This document shows, piece by piece, positions 59,901 to 61,858 of a stretch of DNA of 64,000 nucleotides. Every line of letters begins with the position of its first letter. Position 1 is the stretch's first letter. The DNA lies in contig NC_092562.1 in NCBI RefSeq assembly GCF_037975245.1, positions 1,088,501 through 1,152,500 on the forward strand. The letters are read 5' to 3'. The stretch comes from Apostichopus japonicus (lineage: Eukaryota > Echinodermata > Holothuroidea > Aspidochirotida > Stichopodidae). A program made the position numbers and the translations under genes. The notes below the pieces were generated by a model. That model made no database searches. It was given only the letters and a program-made list of their open reading frames with translations, and was not told the DNA's origin.

Positions 59901-61858
59901 CATGATTTGTGTACGCTGTACAGAGAAGATACATGCACAGCACATTAATTAAGTAACCAATTAATGTATAGGGAGCTATTGAGTTGGGGTGTTTAATCTT
60001 CAGTTAAAAGGTTTCACATGTGAAAGCCTCAATATTACAACCAGCGCTCTTCTCATGCAATAGGATGCTGTCAGATAGTAACTAGTTTACACAGAGCAAA
60101 GGAAAAATATAAAGACTTTTACCTCCACTCATCAGGTCCAATAAAGTTGGTTGTAGCAACTAATAATATCTGACTGATACCATTACTAAGATACCTATAA
60201 GTTATTGATCAGTATAGTCAATACAGGCTGGTCCAGGGAATAAAAGTGCTTTTACACTAGATACGAACCAGACGTCAATGTCAGGATCTGATCAGGGAGT
60301 TGTTATGGCTCCCTGATCTGATCCTGACGTCAAGATCACGGCTGTTGTGATCCAAAAGTTCAGATCAGTTCAGATCTGAATCTGATCCTCCTATTTTGAT
60401 GCTGACAGAAACCAGGATCTGATCTGAAACACTCCTGCATCAACAGAGACCTGAGATATCAGGTAACTGCATTATGTCACATGCATTCTTGTGTGAAATT
60501 CCAGTCCTGTATCATGCATGTGCTAATTCCTGCGTACATTGAGTGTGTGTGGGCCGTACATAGCGTAGTATTGTCACCCTAAGGCTATGCAACCATGACA
60601 ACGAAAGTTTGGAGTATGTACTTCACGATCCACGGCTGGACATGACACATTTCCAATCAAATTTGATTACCAACATCCAGTTAAAAGCTGCAGAGGATCA
60701 GTTTACAACTCAAGTGTAAGTGCGACCAGATCAATACATAAGGTTACCTCATGAAGAGATGATAACATCAGGGGATCTGATCCGGTTCTAGTGTAAAAGC
60801 ACCCTACGTCTTCTAGTATCGCATTGCAAAATGACATACAAAATTGTCAAATTGCTATATAAATGCAAACATATAGCAGTTATTTACACAGAGATCATGT
60901 GGTATTTTATTAGAAACGTAACTCAGGGACTCCAAAACTGCTACACAAAAGTTGAACACTAAATTATTCCCTGTGCTCTGTTGTCAGTTTTTTATTTAAC
61001 CTGTGCTCAGACTCAATGTCTAAAGTCATTAAAGTTAGTGTTCAAAATAAAATCGTGAAAGGTACAAAAGGTAGCAAACATACTATAAGACTACAATCAT
61101 GCAAATGATTCATATTAAGACTTATTCATTTATCATGATAAGGTATCTGATATAACCTATTTTACCTGTATTATACTGACATACTATTTCTCTCAAGTAG
61201 AAGAGATATTTTTTATTTTAGATCTAGTTTAACCAAGGTGAAGCTGAAAGATGAAAACCCACCCCCCAGCCCCCCCTCTCTAATTTACTGCTCTCATACC
61301 TGTCAAGTTGCATGTGATCAAATACAGTTTACAGTAATTAAAGAGGCTCACAACAAACAGTTTGATAGAAAAATATTTGAAAGACCACAAATGATGAGAC
61401 CCAGCAGCTAACTGCAACAAAGACATTGAAACATACCATCATTAAAATAGCCTGACTTTTAGTATTACCAACAGGGCTACCTAATTGGCATATTTCAATT
61501 CAACAACTTGTTTAGAGAGGTTATTATCTCTTGCCTGTACGTTTCAGTCACCCTTGTCTTGAGATGATATACGTTACTTTCATCGTTTCTTCATTGGAAA
61601 CTTGTCAATATGATTGCATCCATGAGAAGTCTAGTCAAACCTTGTTACGTGCCCTTTTATTTTAGCCAAATCAAATCACAATGCATTCACAAAGCTTACA
61701 ACACTTTGATTTTCTAAAACTAAAGCAAAATAAGCCCAAACCTTGAAGGGTTACTTCTTCTGAAGATGGTTGTCGACAGACTTGAAGGGTAACTGCTTTT
61801 TGTCCAACATGTCCTTCAGTGACTGTTATCGCCGAAGGACTCAGATATGCAGCAATGG
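8859..61858 (-). CDS. Receptor-type protein tyrosine phosphatase-like gene with two degenerate PTP domains, 39 exons, 5' end not found
   Basis: Thirty-nine minus-strand exons can be joined with GT-AG junctions and consistent phases into one reading frame of about 1,894 codons that ends at TAA (8859-8861). Predicted order is Calx-beta, HYR, EGF_CA x11, EGF_CA, HYR, Cys-rich EGF-like, Ig-like, FN3 x2, transmembrane helix, Tyr-rich juxtamembrane region, PTP D1, PTP D2. Extracellular module exons are almost all phase 1-1, as usual for shuffled domains. Family knowledge: receptor PTPs are single-pass plasma membrane proteins with tandem cytoplasmic PTP domains, D1 normally active. Here both domains lack the P-loop arginine and WPD motif, so catalysis is unlikely; a scaffold, decoy or signalling-receptor role is inferred. 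No initiator methionine or signal peptide was found, so the first exon or exons lie upstream, possibly outside the window. Exon joins are read by eye; no transcript evidence is available. Confidence 0.8.
9420..9450. repeat. Poly-C tract
   Basis: CCCCCCACCC followed by a C-run and CTCTC. Intronic or near-exon simple sequence. Confidence 0.9.
9543..9678 (-). CDS. Exon: PTP D2, P-loop without arginine
   Basis: A 136-bp exon (phase 2 to 0). The P-loop reads [11 protein letters not shown], with Leu in place of the catalytic Arg. It continues TVISELERI and ends [20 protein letters not shown], the usual helix before the last motif. Confidence 0.88.
9762..9959 (-). pseudogene. Two decayed tandem copies of the 3' part of the D2 P-loop exon
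   Basis: The segments at about 9762-9865 and 9866-9965 each repeat, with substitutions, the exon 3' end and its intron flank: ACC-GA---C-TTTAGTTCTG-TG, GATAAATTCT, and then TTTACAATGATT-AGTTTAATAG and GCAATGTAC. The functional exon (9960-10087) is the third unit. The copies do not keep an open frame. Confidence 0.7.
9960..10087 (-). CDS. Exon: PTP D2, lost WPD loop and start of P-loop
   Basis: A 128-bp exon (phase 0 to 2) encoding [20 protein letters not shown] and ending TGPAIVHC plus AT. WPD is replaced by WLG. The donor is GCAT|GTATGT, so the split codon AT|T gives Ile after the Cys. Two decayed copies of the 3' half of this exon lie directly downstream (9762-9959). Confidence 0.86.
10623..10757 (-). 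CDS. Exon: PTP D2, YWP
   Basis: A 135-bp phase 0-0 exon encoding [10 protein letters not shown], then [20 protein letters not shown] and AVKHKRSQ. This is the YWP and following beta-strand region of D2. Confidence 0.87.
10758..12132. other. Intron within PTP D2, no extra exon seen
   Basis: AT-rich. I see no conserved PTP motif missing from the gene in this 1.4 kb interval. Confidence 0.6.
12133..12264 (-). CDS. Exon: PTP D2, DFWRLVF
   Basis: A 132-bp phase 0-0 exon encoding [10 protein letters not shown], then [20 protein letters not shown]. It merges FIxTQxP and DFWRLV in one exon, whereas D1 has two, with a 37-bp micro-exon. Confidence 0.9.
12499..12578 (-). CDS. Exon: PTP D2, DYINATF
   Basis: An 80-bp exon (phase 1 to 0) encoding VDKFRPVL and then [11 protein letters not shown], the D2 counterpart of the DYINAxY motif. 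Confidence 0.87.
12716..12815 (-). CDS. Exon: PTP D2 start, KNRF
   Basis: A 100-bp exon (phase 0 to 1) with [17 protein letters not shown] and ending [12 protein letters not shown]. The KNRFxDILP element marks the start of the second PTP domain. Confidence 0.87.
13042..13170 (-). CDS. Exon: end of PTP D1 and D1-D2 linker
   Basis: A 129-bp phase 0-0 exon encoding [13 protein letters not shown], which matches the QYxFIYxALLE ending of PTP domains, and then a Lys-rich linker ending AKCKKEFQ. Confidence 0.87.
13288..13325 (-). pseudogene. Relic copy of the D1 P-loop exon start
   Basis: The segment repeats TACCAGTAGCACCAACACCA and TTACTC of the true exon (13455-13486). In reverse complement it reads SNGVGATG followed by ISIT. 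Only about 35 bp is conserved and no donor follows, so it is a vestigial partial duplicate of the degenerate P-loop. Confidence 0.65.
13348..13483 (-). CDS. Exon: PTP D1, P-loop without the catalytic arginine
   Basis: A 136-bp exon (phase 2 to 0). Across the junction the P-loop reads [12 protein letters not shown] instead of HC-SAGVG-R-TGTF. The phosphate-binding Arg is Ala (GCT). The exon ends [18 protein letters not shown], the usual helix before the Q-loop; the first Q-loop Gln is not present. Catalysis by D1 is therefore very unlikely. Confidence 0.9.
13677..13825 (-). CDS. Exon: PTP D1, degenerate WPD loop and start of P-loop
   Basis: A 149-bp exon (phase 0 to 2). It encodes [20 protein letters not shown] and ends [10 protein letters not shown] plus AG. 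The canonical QFHxxxWPDxGVP is here [13 protein letters not shown], so the general-acid Asp of the WPD loop is gone (Lys-Tyr). The nucleophile Cys of VHC is present. The split codon AG|T gives Ser after the cysteine. Confidence 0.9.
14260..14455 (-). pseudogene. Possible relic of a duplicated D1 exon pair
   Basis: At 14415-14445 the reverse strand reads GAGAAATGCATGTTTTCAAG then GTAAGCC. This closely parallels the end of the real exon at 15446 (GAGAAATGAATGTTATCAAG then GTATG). Further down, 14345-14270 encodes [15 protein letters not shown] after an ACAG, weakly like the [11 protein letters not shown] part of the exon at 13677. The exon-end similarity is clear; the second is only suggestive. 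Confidence 0.45.
15446..15574 (-). CDS. Exon: PTP D1, YWP motif
   Basis: A 129-bp phase 0-0 exon encoding DAQYWPNK, then [20 protein letters not shown] and REMNVIK. It aligns with the KCxxYWP...YGxIxV region of PTP domains. Confidence 0.88.
15774..15871 (-). CDS. Exon: PTP D1, DFWRMVW motif
   Basis: A 98-bp exon (phase 1 to 0) encoding [20 protein letters not shown] and then [10 protein letters not shown]. It matches the universal PTP motif T-x-x-DFWRMVWE followed by a hydrophobic strand. Confidence 0.9.
16742..16778 (-). CDS. Micro-exon: PTP D1, FIAAQG
   Basis: A 37-bp exon (phase 0 to 1) encoding [12 protein letters not shown], continuing to GP in the next exon: the FIATQGP element of PTP domains. 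It was found by reading the gap between the DYINAS and DFWRMVW exons. Acceptor is ATTACAG, donor is CAAG|GTTTGT. Confidence 0.85.
16779..19471. other. Large D1 intron with an inverted-repeat element
   Basis: A 2.7 kb intron between the FIAAQ micro-exon and the DYINAS exon. It contains short GAATGAAT-type palindromic repeats near 17645-17690 and the hairpin element at 18489-18640. No further PTP exon is required or seen. Confidence 0.6.
18489..18640. mobile_element. MITE-like hairpin element
   Basis: Arms GGGTTAATCAACAGTCTACT... (18496-18524) and ...AGACCATTGATTAACCC (18612-18640) are inverted repeats of about 29 bp with a few mismatches. Inside, GAACAGGG and CCCTGTTC form a second inverted pair. 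No coding capacity. The family is not recognised. Confidence 0.6.
19472..19548 (-). CDS. Exon: PTP D1, DYINASYI motif
   Basis: A 77-bp exon (phase 1 to 0) encoding YDHSRVRL, then [10 protein letters not shown]. These are core PTP motifs (YDHSRVxL and SDYINAxYIxG) and are well conserved. Confidence 0.88.
19882..19969 (-). CDS. Exon: PTP D1, pTyr-loop region
   Basis: An 88-bp exon (phase 0 to 1) ending [12 protein letters not shown], then Tyr across the junction. It aligns with the PTP KNRYxNILPY element. The phosphotyrosine-stacking KNRY is replaced by KNFF, the first of several losses in this domain. Confidence 0.85.
20296..20400 (-). pseudogene. Relic copy of the ITAM-like juxtamembrane exon
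   Basis: Reverse strand GTAACTGATGAT...TACATAG--CTAGAGGAAC...TACTCCAGCCC-AAAATATCAAGAT matches the start of the exon at 20841-21286. The decoded relic reads VTDD, then YIVLEEQ. The second tyrosine motif is out of frame and no matching donor follows. It lies about 0.5 kb downstream of the parent exon in gene orientation. Confidence 0.7.
20655..20780. repeat. (AAT)n plus SINE-like tail
   Basis: An (AAT)n tract is followed by TATAAAGCACAAATACACAC and AAGTCTCAGTGCGCTG. This resembles the 3' parts of widespread invertebrate short repeats, but the assignment is from pattern memory only. Confidence 0.35.
20841..21286 (-). CDS. Exon: Tyr-rich juxtamembrane segment with ITAM-like pair, leading into PTP D1
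   Basis: A 446-bp exon (phase 1 in, phase 0 out), 148 codons, starting [14 protein letters not shown]. The two tyrosine motifs YIAL and YQDL are separated by 11 residues, which fits the ITAM spacing rule YxxL/I-x(6-12)-YxxL/I. Further tyrosines lie in [34 protein letters not shown] and EYKTF. The C-terminal part ([20 protein letters not shown]) is the helical lead-in of a PTP domain. The acceptor TTCCAG at 21287-21288 is preferred because the upstream TTTCAG (about 21330) gives an immediate stop in the required phase. Confidence 0.8.
21714..21781 (-). CDS. Exon: juxtamembrane stop-transfer
   Basis: A 68-bp exon (phase 2 in, phase 1 out) encoding [20 protein letters not shown] followed by VNA. 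The basic RIRRK directly follows the TM helix. The DYVNA tyrosine is in an acidic context and could be a phosphorylation site. Confidence 0.82.
21782..22413. other. Juxtamembrane intron
   Basis: No exon seen. The plus-strand open frame here (22035-22376) is Pro-rich low-complexity sequence driven by C-runs and is not considered a gene. Confidence 0.6.
22414..22507 (-). CDS. Exon: transmembrane segment
   Basis: A 94-bp exon (phase 1 in, phase 2 out). After ESEPPSSPP it encodes [20 protein letters not shown], a clear single hydrophobic helix, followed by IKR, the start of a basic stop-transfer. This fixes the topology: everything upstream is extracellular and everything downstream is cytoplasmic. 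Confidence 0.88.
23060..23279 (-). CDS. Exon: fibronectin type III domain 2, second half
   Basis: Phase 0 in, phase 1 out. It encodes [12 protein letters not shown], then [14 protein letters not shown] with the conserved L-x-P-G-T-x-Y motif, and ends near SEGSFLT. The donor is not canonical-strong: AACAA|GTTCGT at 23060 keeps frame with the TM exon, and an alternative GT a few codons earlier is possible. The lower boundary is therefore uncertain by about 15 bp. Confidence 0.8.
23455..23615. repeat. (TTA)n microsatellites
   Basis: ATTATTATTA-type tracts at about 23465-23495 and 23590-23610 in the intron that splits FN3 domain 2. Confidence 0.85.
23993..24103. repeat. Two-copy direct repeat, unit about 55 bp
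   Basis: The pattern GGTGTGGAGTTTGC..., TTTCACAAGAAAGGT, ...CTGAAAA recurs (GGGGTGGAGTTTGCCCGGAC...CTTTCACAAGAAAGGTACGC). The copies are adjacent and imperfect. Confidence 0.75.
24762..24826 (-). CDS. Exon: fibronectin type III domain 2, first half
   Basis: A 65-bp exon (phase 1 in, phase 0 out) encoding [10 protein letters not shown] and then NDVTVTWQ. This is strands A and B of an FN3 with the conserved tryptophan. An intron of about 1.5 kb interrupts the domain just after the tryptophan, a common FN3 intron site. It continues at 23060-23279. Confidence 0.82.
25110..25424 (-). CDS. Exon: fibronectin type III domain 1
   Basis: A 315-bp phase 1-1 exon encoding a complete FN3. It begins [15 protein letters not shown], has [11 protein letters not shown] with the strand B tryptophan, a YIPYYK strand, then [17 protein letters not shown] with the conserved tyrosine and the SPAVTIKTL ending. 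FN3 repeats are usual in receptor PTP ectodomains. Confidence 0.88.
25777..25935 (-). pseudogene. Relic copy of the Ig-like exon
   Basis: Reverse strand CAATCAATGTCACAG-CT-TGTGTA followed by GGTAGG parallels the 3' end of the real exon (26065). Farther in, TATTGTCTAGATCAGAGGAC and ACAATAGATG parallel the exon's CTATCTAGATTAGAGGGAG and CAATAGATG. The middle is eroded. The terminal 24 bp (25777-25800), with acceptor TTACAG and donor GTAGG, is still phase-compatible and could be an optional mini-exon. Confidence 0.6.
26065..26355 (-). CDS. Exon: Ig-like module
   Basis: A 291-bp phase 1-1 exon. The translation has [11 protein letters not shown] near the start and [20 protein letters not shown] near the end. 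The two cysteines are 70-80 residues apart and lie in strands B and F, as in an immunoglobulin-like fold; the tryptophan of strand C is not seen. Assigned by position (between EGF-like and FN3 modules, as in Tie-type and PTP receptors) and cysteine pattern, so the family call is moderate. Confidence 0.62.
26356..27392. other. Intron, no supported exon
   Basis: AT-rich intron sequence between the Cys-rich exon and the Ig-like exon. No domain signature is seen. Confidence 0.55.
27393..27765 (+). repeat. Dispersed repeat, copy 2 (inverse of 4880-5262)
   Basis: It runs from AAGGGTGTGAAGAC to GGGGCAAGTCTTCAATACC and is the reverse complement of 4880-5262 with scattered changes. It carries the same MDISGPAKD start at 27597-27625, then HKVSRFI and a TAG. 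It lies within an intron of the PTP-like gene. Confidence 0.75.
27766..28925. other. Intron, no supported feature
   Basis: AT-rich. I see no exon or recognisable element before the LINE at about 28.93 kb. Confidence 0.5.
28930..30060 (+). mobile_element. 5'-truncated non-LTR retrotransposon (CR1/Jockey-like), RT C-terminal part
   Basis: A long open frame (to the stop at 29982-29984) encodes the C-terminal two thirds of a LINE reverse transcriptase. It has [10 protein letters not shown] and NRKQRVVI, then [20 protein letters not shown], the catalytic [11 protein letters not shown], the thumb [11 protein letters not shown] and GRDLGIYID, and the 3' motifs [22 protein letters not shown] and VVNEWNSLP. 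The 5' RT motifs and endonuclease are missing, consistent with ordinary 5' truncation. The element ends in ACTAAACTTA repeats (about 30030-30055), like microsatellite tails of CR1-type elements. It lies antisense to the host gene, in an intron. The frame is still intact, so the insertion is fairly young. Confidence 0.9.
30170..30350 (+). repeat. Dispersed repeat related to 120-430 (hAT-like element internal part)
   Basis: CTATCTAAGCGGAGCGCCAC is followed by GGTTGGCGCGCAG, TCGACCTCATC-CATCTCC, TGTGGATCATTG, CCCACAATACCC and CACTTTTCAAGG, in the same order as in 125-430. About 130 bp is missing internally. Confidence 0.7.
30441..30563 (-). CDS. Exon: short Cys-rich EGF/laminin-like module
   Basis: A 123-bp phase 1-1 exon, about 41 residues with eight cysteines: [35 protein letters not shown], then FQCPA. 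The spacing resembles the laminin-type or Tie-like EGF repeats found in receptor ectodomains. The exact family is not certain. Acceptor is TTTACAG, donor is GCAA|GTAAGG. Confidence 0.72.
30564..33178. other. Intron, mostly unannotatable, one SINE-like relic
   Basis: No exon is supported between the Cys-rich exon and HYR domain 2. There is a short near-duplicate (30600-30660 versus 30705-30755, with AGGAATG-AGAACTTTG and CTGCTGTA) and the tRNA-like segment annotated separately. Confidence 0.5.
32555..32680 (+). repeat. Possible tRNA-derived SINE relic
   Basis: A Pol III A-box-like TGGCAGAGGG (32565-32574) and a B-box-like GATTCAAACCC (32617-32627) lie about 50 bp apart in a GC-rich island within AT-rich intron. 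A T-run follows at about 32672. No full tRNA fold was verified. Confidence 0.35.
33179..33430 (-). CDS. Exon: HYR domain 2
   Basis: A 252-bp phase 1-1 exon beginning [14 protein letters not shown], with [17 protein letters not shown] in the middle and [19 protein letters not shown] at the end. Both HYR cysteines and the W-x-x-P-x-A-x-D motif are present. With HYR domain 1 it flanks the EGF block. Confidence 0.9.
34634..34786 (-). CDS. Exon: divergent EGF_CA module 12
   Basis: A 153-bp phase 1-1 exon. It encodes [13 protein letters not shown], then [20 protein letters not shown] and ends QQPTCTG. Six cysteines, the calcium-binding DDDEC start and the N-x4-Y-x-C-x-C hydroxylation pattern are present. 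It is clearly unlike the array copies, so it was not part of the amplification. Acceptor is TACAG, donor is ACAG|GTAAAT. Confidence 0.88.
34787..35700. other. Intron, no supported exon
   Basis: AT-rich with an (ATT)n tract at 35190-35225. No domain signature in the open frames. Confidence 0.5.
35815..36296 (+). repeat. Dispersed repeat (GACCTTTGACCTCC family), interrupted by DIRS
   Basis: It matches 50957-51417 from GTGGATCCACAAGTATGATG to GGTAACCTTAAATGACG, including CTCACTAAGATGGATCCAAG and GAGTTAACAAGGGTTTCAGA. In the other copy the sequence continues TATGACTCCAGAG; here it stops at 36296-36298 where GC-rich DIRS sequence begins. Related, more diverged members are at 50.2, 52.4 and 63.1 kb. 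Confidence 0.8.
36297..39058 (-). mobile_element. DIRS-like retrotransposon fragment (gag, RT, RNase H), broken
   Basis: A GC-rich block in AT-rich DNA, in sense with the host gene. From right to left: a gag-like ORF starting [13 protein letters not shown] at 38909, continued in another frame ([20 protein letters not shown]) to about 37943; a reverse transcriptase part with [20 protein letters not shown] and the catalytic [11 protein letters not shown], then [15 protein letters not shown]; an RNase H part with [10 protein letters not shown] and [13 protein letters not shown], then [13 protein letters not shown]; and the [20 protein letters not shown] stretch typical of DIRS/Ngaro pol. Frameshifts and a stop before WPRRPWF break the pol. 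RT motif A, a tyrosine recombinase and terminal repeats are not seen, so it is a dead fragment. Confidence 0.85.
38355..38909 (-). pseudogene. DIRS gag-like ORF, left copy
   Basis: An open frame of about 184 codons starting [19 protein letters not shown] and containing [19 protein letters not shown]. It is a typical low-complexity N-terminus followed by a helical gag-like part. It is copied at 43989-44576. Assigned to gag by its place ahead of the RT in the same element. In the other frames the reading continues to 37943 after a frameshift. Confidence 0.65.
39749..39877 (-). CDS. Exon: EGF_CA module 11 (last of the array)
   Basis: A 129-bp phase 1-1 exon starting DLNEC, partner of 45416-45544. 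Its donor (CAAG|GTTTGTTC) must splice over the DIRS insertion to the EGF exon at 34634-34786, where G joins CT to give Ala before DDDEC. Confidence 0.87.
40551..40679 (-). CDS. Exon: EGF_CA module 10
   Basis: A 129-bp phase 1-1 exon, the partner of 46218-46346 in the large duplication. It has the SST, ICNCLQ and RVNP variants. Confidence 0.87.
41373..41501 (-). CDS. Exon: EGF_CA module 9, 589-bp unit a
   Basis: A 129-bp phase 1-1 exon. Its left flank keeps the longer ~820-bp intron type, while its right flank already has the shortened junction (GGTAAGGCTAGGG|CTGATG). It is therefore the boundary between the long and short units and the likely founder of the amplification. Confidence 0.86.
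41962..42090 (-). CDS. Exon: EGF_CA module 8, 589-bp unit b
   Basis: A 129-bp phase 1-1 exon with six cysteines and the calcium-binding start DMNEC. It appears identical in sequence to the exon at 41373-41501. Confidence 0.85.
42550..42678 (-). CDS. Exon: EGF_CA module 7, 589-bp unit c
   Basis: A 129-bp phase 1-1 exon, same protein as the other amplified units. Its unit is 588 bp because of one or two missing A residues in an intronic A-run near 42290. Confidence 0.85.
43139..43267 (-). CDS. Exon: EGF_CA module 6, 589-bp unit d
   Basis: A 129-bp phase 1-1 exon, same protein as the other amplified units. It shares the intronic CCCTAAAAAA variant with the unit at 43728, so these two are the closest relatives. 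Confidence 0.85.
43728..43856 (-). CDS. Exon: EGF_CA module 5, 589-bp unit e
   Basis: A 129-bp phase 1-1 exon in the last of five tandem units. Its translation is the same as that of the other four units (DMNEC...GGFTCNC...SRQTSTTCQ). Its flanking intron reads GCGCCCTAAAAAA, where the other units except that at 43139 read GCGCCCAAAAAAA. Confidence 0.85.
44036..44723 (-). mobile_element. DIRS gag fragment, duplicated copy
   Basis: Almost identical to 38369-39056 and bounded on both sides by EGF-array intron sequence. It holds the same gag-like start (MDKKRCRSS, position 44576); its frame runs out into array sequence at 43989. No pol is attached, so it moved by segmental duplication and not by retrotransposition. 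Confidence 0.88.
45416..45544 (-). CDS. Exon: EGF_CA module 4
   Basis: A 129-bp phase 1-1 exon starting DLNEC and ending SRLTSTTCQ. It is the duplicate of the exon at 39749-39877, at an exact offset of 5,667 bp. It lies immediately to the right of a DIRS gag fragment (44036-44723). Confidence 0.87.
46218..46346 (-). CDS. Exon: EGF_CA module 3
   Basis: A 129-bp phase 1-1 exon, DMNEC...DDASSTCQ...[20 protein letters not shown]. It is the duplicate of the exon at 40551-40679. It differs from its neighbours by SST, ICNCLQ and RVNP. All six cysteines are kept. Confidence 0.87.
47040..47168 (-). CDS. Exon: EGF_CA module 2
   Basis: A 129-bp phase 1-1 exon beginning DMNEC and ending SRQTSTTCQ. It has the same amplified type as the five exons between 41373 and 43856, and corresponds to the exon at 41373-41501 in the left copy of the ~3.3 kb duplication (offset 5,667). 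Six cysteines and the calcium-binding consensus are intact. Confidence 0.87.
47838..47966 (-). CDS. Exon: EGF_CA module 1 of the array (most divergent copy)
   Basis: A 129-bp phase 1-1 exon of 43 residues starting [12 protein letters not shown], with six cysteines at residues 5, 12, 19, 28, 30 and 42. It has the calcium-binding start (D-x-N-E-C) and the Asx hydroxylation pattern C-x-D/N-x4-F-x-C-x-C. It differs from the other copies by QDTNEG and a terminal TTCE, and so looks like the oldest or ancestral unit. It is the first EGF after HYR domain 1. Confidence 0.88.
48250..48724. other. Transition from EGF array to transposon, no gene
   Basis: EGF-array intron similarity fades around 48285 (CTTCAGTTAGT). 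The rest is AT-rich with short open frames that I do not support. Confidence 0.5.
49223..49502. mobile_element. Nested MITE with 9-bp target duplication
   Basis: Ends GTGGCTATGGTTACGACTAG and the reverse complement of CTAGTCGTAAGAATAGCCAC share about 30 bp. A direct repeat TTAGTTTTA flanks it at 49214-49222 and 49503-49511. The interior has a degenerate TTAGGG-like run (49339-49390) and two GCATGCGCAGTTGCT-like segments. The 9-bp duplication suggests a Mutator-like or hAT-like mechanism. Confidence 0.75.
49336..49392. repeat. Degenerate telomere-like (TTAGGG) run
   Basis: CTAGGGTTAGAGTAAGGGTT, then AGGATTGAGGTTTAGGGTTA and TGTTTAGGGTTAC. Short and imperfect, carried by the nested MITE, so it is not evidence of a chromosome end. 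Confidence 0.7.
50014..50956. other. Intron between HYR 1 and the EGF array, repeat-rich
   Basis: No exon supported. A dispersed-repeat piece of the GACCTTTGACC family lies at about 50140-50390 (with TGACCTTTGACCT at 50219-50231). Confidence 0.5.
50957..51420 (+). repeat. Dispersed repeat, second copy of 35815-36296
   Basis: High similarity to 35815-36296 with a deletion of about 20 bp (GCTAATAGAGTAATG is missing). This copy is uninterrupted past TAAATGACG and so marks the site into which the DIRS fragment entered the other copy. Confidence 0.8.
51540..52018 (+). mobile_element. LINE 3' fragment, frameshifted
   Basis: The first frame reads [19 protein letters not shown], resembling the FKILLLxYKALxGLAPSY stretch near the C-terminus of several LINE polymerases. 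After a shift near 51670 the next frame reads [20 protein letters not shown], the common [15 protein letters not shown] motif, then [12 protein letters not shown]. It ends near 52018 after TGAAATAAAACTGTTATTAT. Heavily truncated and dead. Confidence 0.75.
52019..53525. other. Intron, repeat remnants only
   Basis: It contains a GACCTTTGACC-family remnant (about 52330-52510; TGACCTTTGACCT at 52418-52430). No exon supported. Confidence 0.5.
53526..53768 (-). CDS. Exon: HYR (hyalin repeat) domain 1
   Basis: A 243-bp phase 1-1 exon encoding one complete HYR module. It begins [20 protein letters not shown], has the central [13 protein letters not shown] and ends SCGFTVTVV, with the two conserved cysteines (NC and SC) and the typical SxVxWxxPxAxD and GxxxVxYxAxDxxxN patterns. 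HYR domains are immunoglobulin-like adhesion modules first known from the echinoderm protein hyalin. The donor leaves G, which joins the AT of the first EGF exon to make the Asp of DVNEC. Confidence 0.9.
53769..56721. other. Intron between Calx-beta and HYR 1, no supported exon
   Basis: AT-rich, with several short open frames that show no domain. A possible old DNA-element edge (CAGGGCCTTTTTTTTC at 56229) has no partner that I can find. Confidence 0.5.
56722..59132. mobile_element. Non-autonomous DNA transposon with ~94-bp terminal inverted repeats
   Basis: 56722-56815 and 59039-59132 are inverted copies: TGTTCCGCGCAATTTACCG against TGTACCGTGCAATTTACCG, then ATCTGCGCTATCTTAAGATT and so on, with about seven mismatches. 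TATG flanks both ends (56718-56721 and 59133-59136), a possible 4-bp target duplication. The repeats are full of GCGCAATCTTAAGAT motifs. No transposase; a hAT-like MITE is nested at 57508-57964. The superfamily is not certain. Confidence 0.85.
57508..57964. mobile_element. hAT-like MITE nested in the 2.4-kb element
   Basis: Ends CACTGGTGGATCCAGGG and the reverse complement of CCTTGGATCCGCCAGTG are inverted repeats. The flanks ATTGTGCA (57500-57507) and ATTGCGCA (57965-57972) form an 8-bp target duplication with one mismatch. G- and C-runs lie just inside both ends. No coding capacity. Confidence 0.82.
59133..59663. other. Intron flank, no supported feature
   Basis: AT-rich sequence between the transposon and the Calx-beta exon; nothing recognised. 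Confidence 0.5.
59664..59915 (-). CDS. Exon: second half of Calx-beta domain
   Basis: A 252-bp phase 1-1 exon. The translation contains [20 protein letters not shown] and ends [10 protein letters not shown]. The run of acidic residues after a hydrophobic strand is the hallmark end of Calx-beta domains. These domains occur in Na/Ca exchangers, integrin beta4, FREM proteins and adhesion receptors, where they bind calcium or mediate adhesion. Acceptor is CTGTACAG, donor is CCTG|GTAAGTA. Function here is inferred from the fold only. Confidence 0.78.
60246..60802. mobile_element. MITE with GTGCTTTTACACTAG termini
   Basis: Left end GTGCTTTTACACTAGATACG and right end (reverse complement) GTGCTTTTACACTAGAACCG are inverted. 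Inside, 60275-60335 is a strong imperfect hairpin: GTCAGGATCTGATCAGGGAG and CTCCCTGATCTGATCCTGAC around a 9-bp loop. Further GATCTGATC motifs are scattered. A target duplication was not identified. It lies in the intron between the two Calx-beta exons. Confidence 0.78.
60803..61741. other. Intron within Calx-beta, no supported feature
   Basis: AT-rich; a C-run at 61261-61276. No exon motif. Confidence 0.5.
61742..61858 (-). CDS. Exon: first half of Calx-beta domain
   Basis: This 117-bp phase 1-1 exon is flanked by TTTAG and CAAG|GT. It encodes a stretch with AITVTEG followed by [20 protein letters not shown], the opening strands of a Calx-beta fold. It joins in frame (Gln, then Ala across the junction) to the exon at 59664-59915, which supplies the rest of the domain. 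It is the most upstream exon I can support. Confidence 0.7.
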
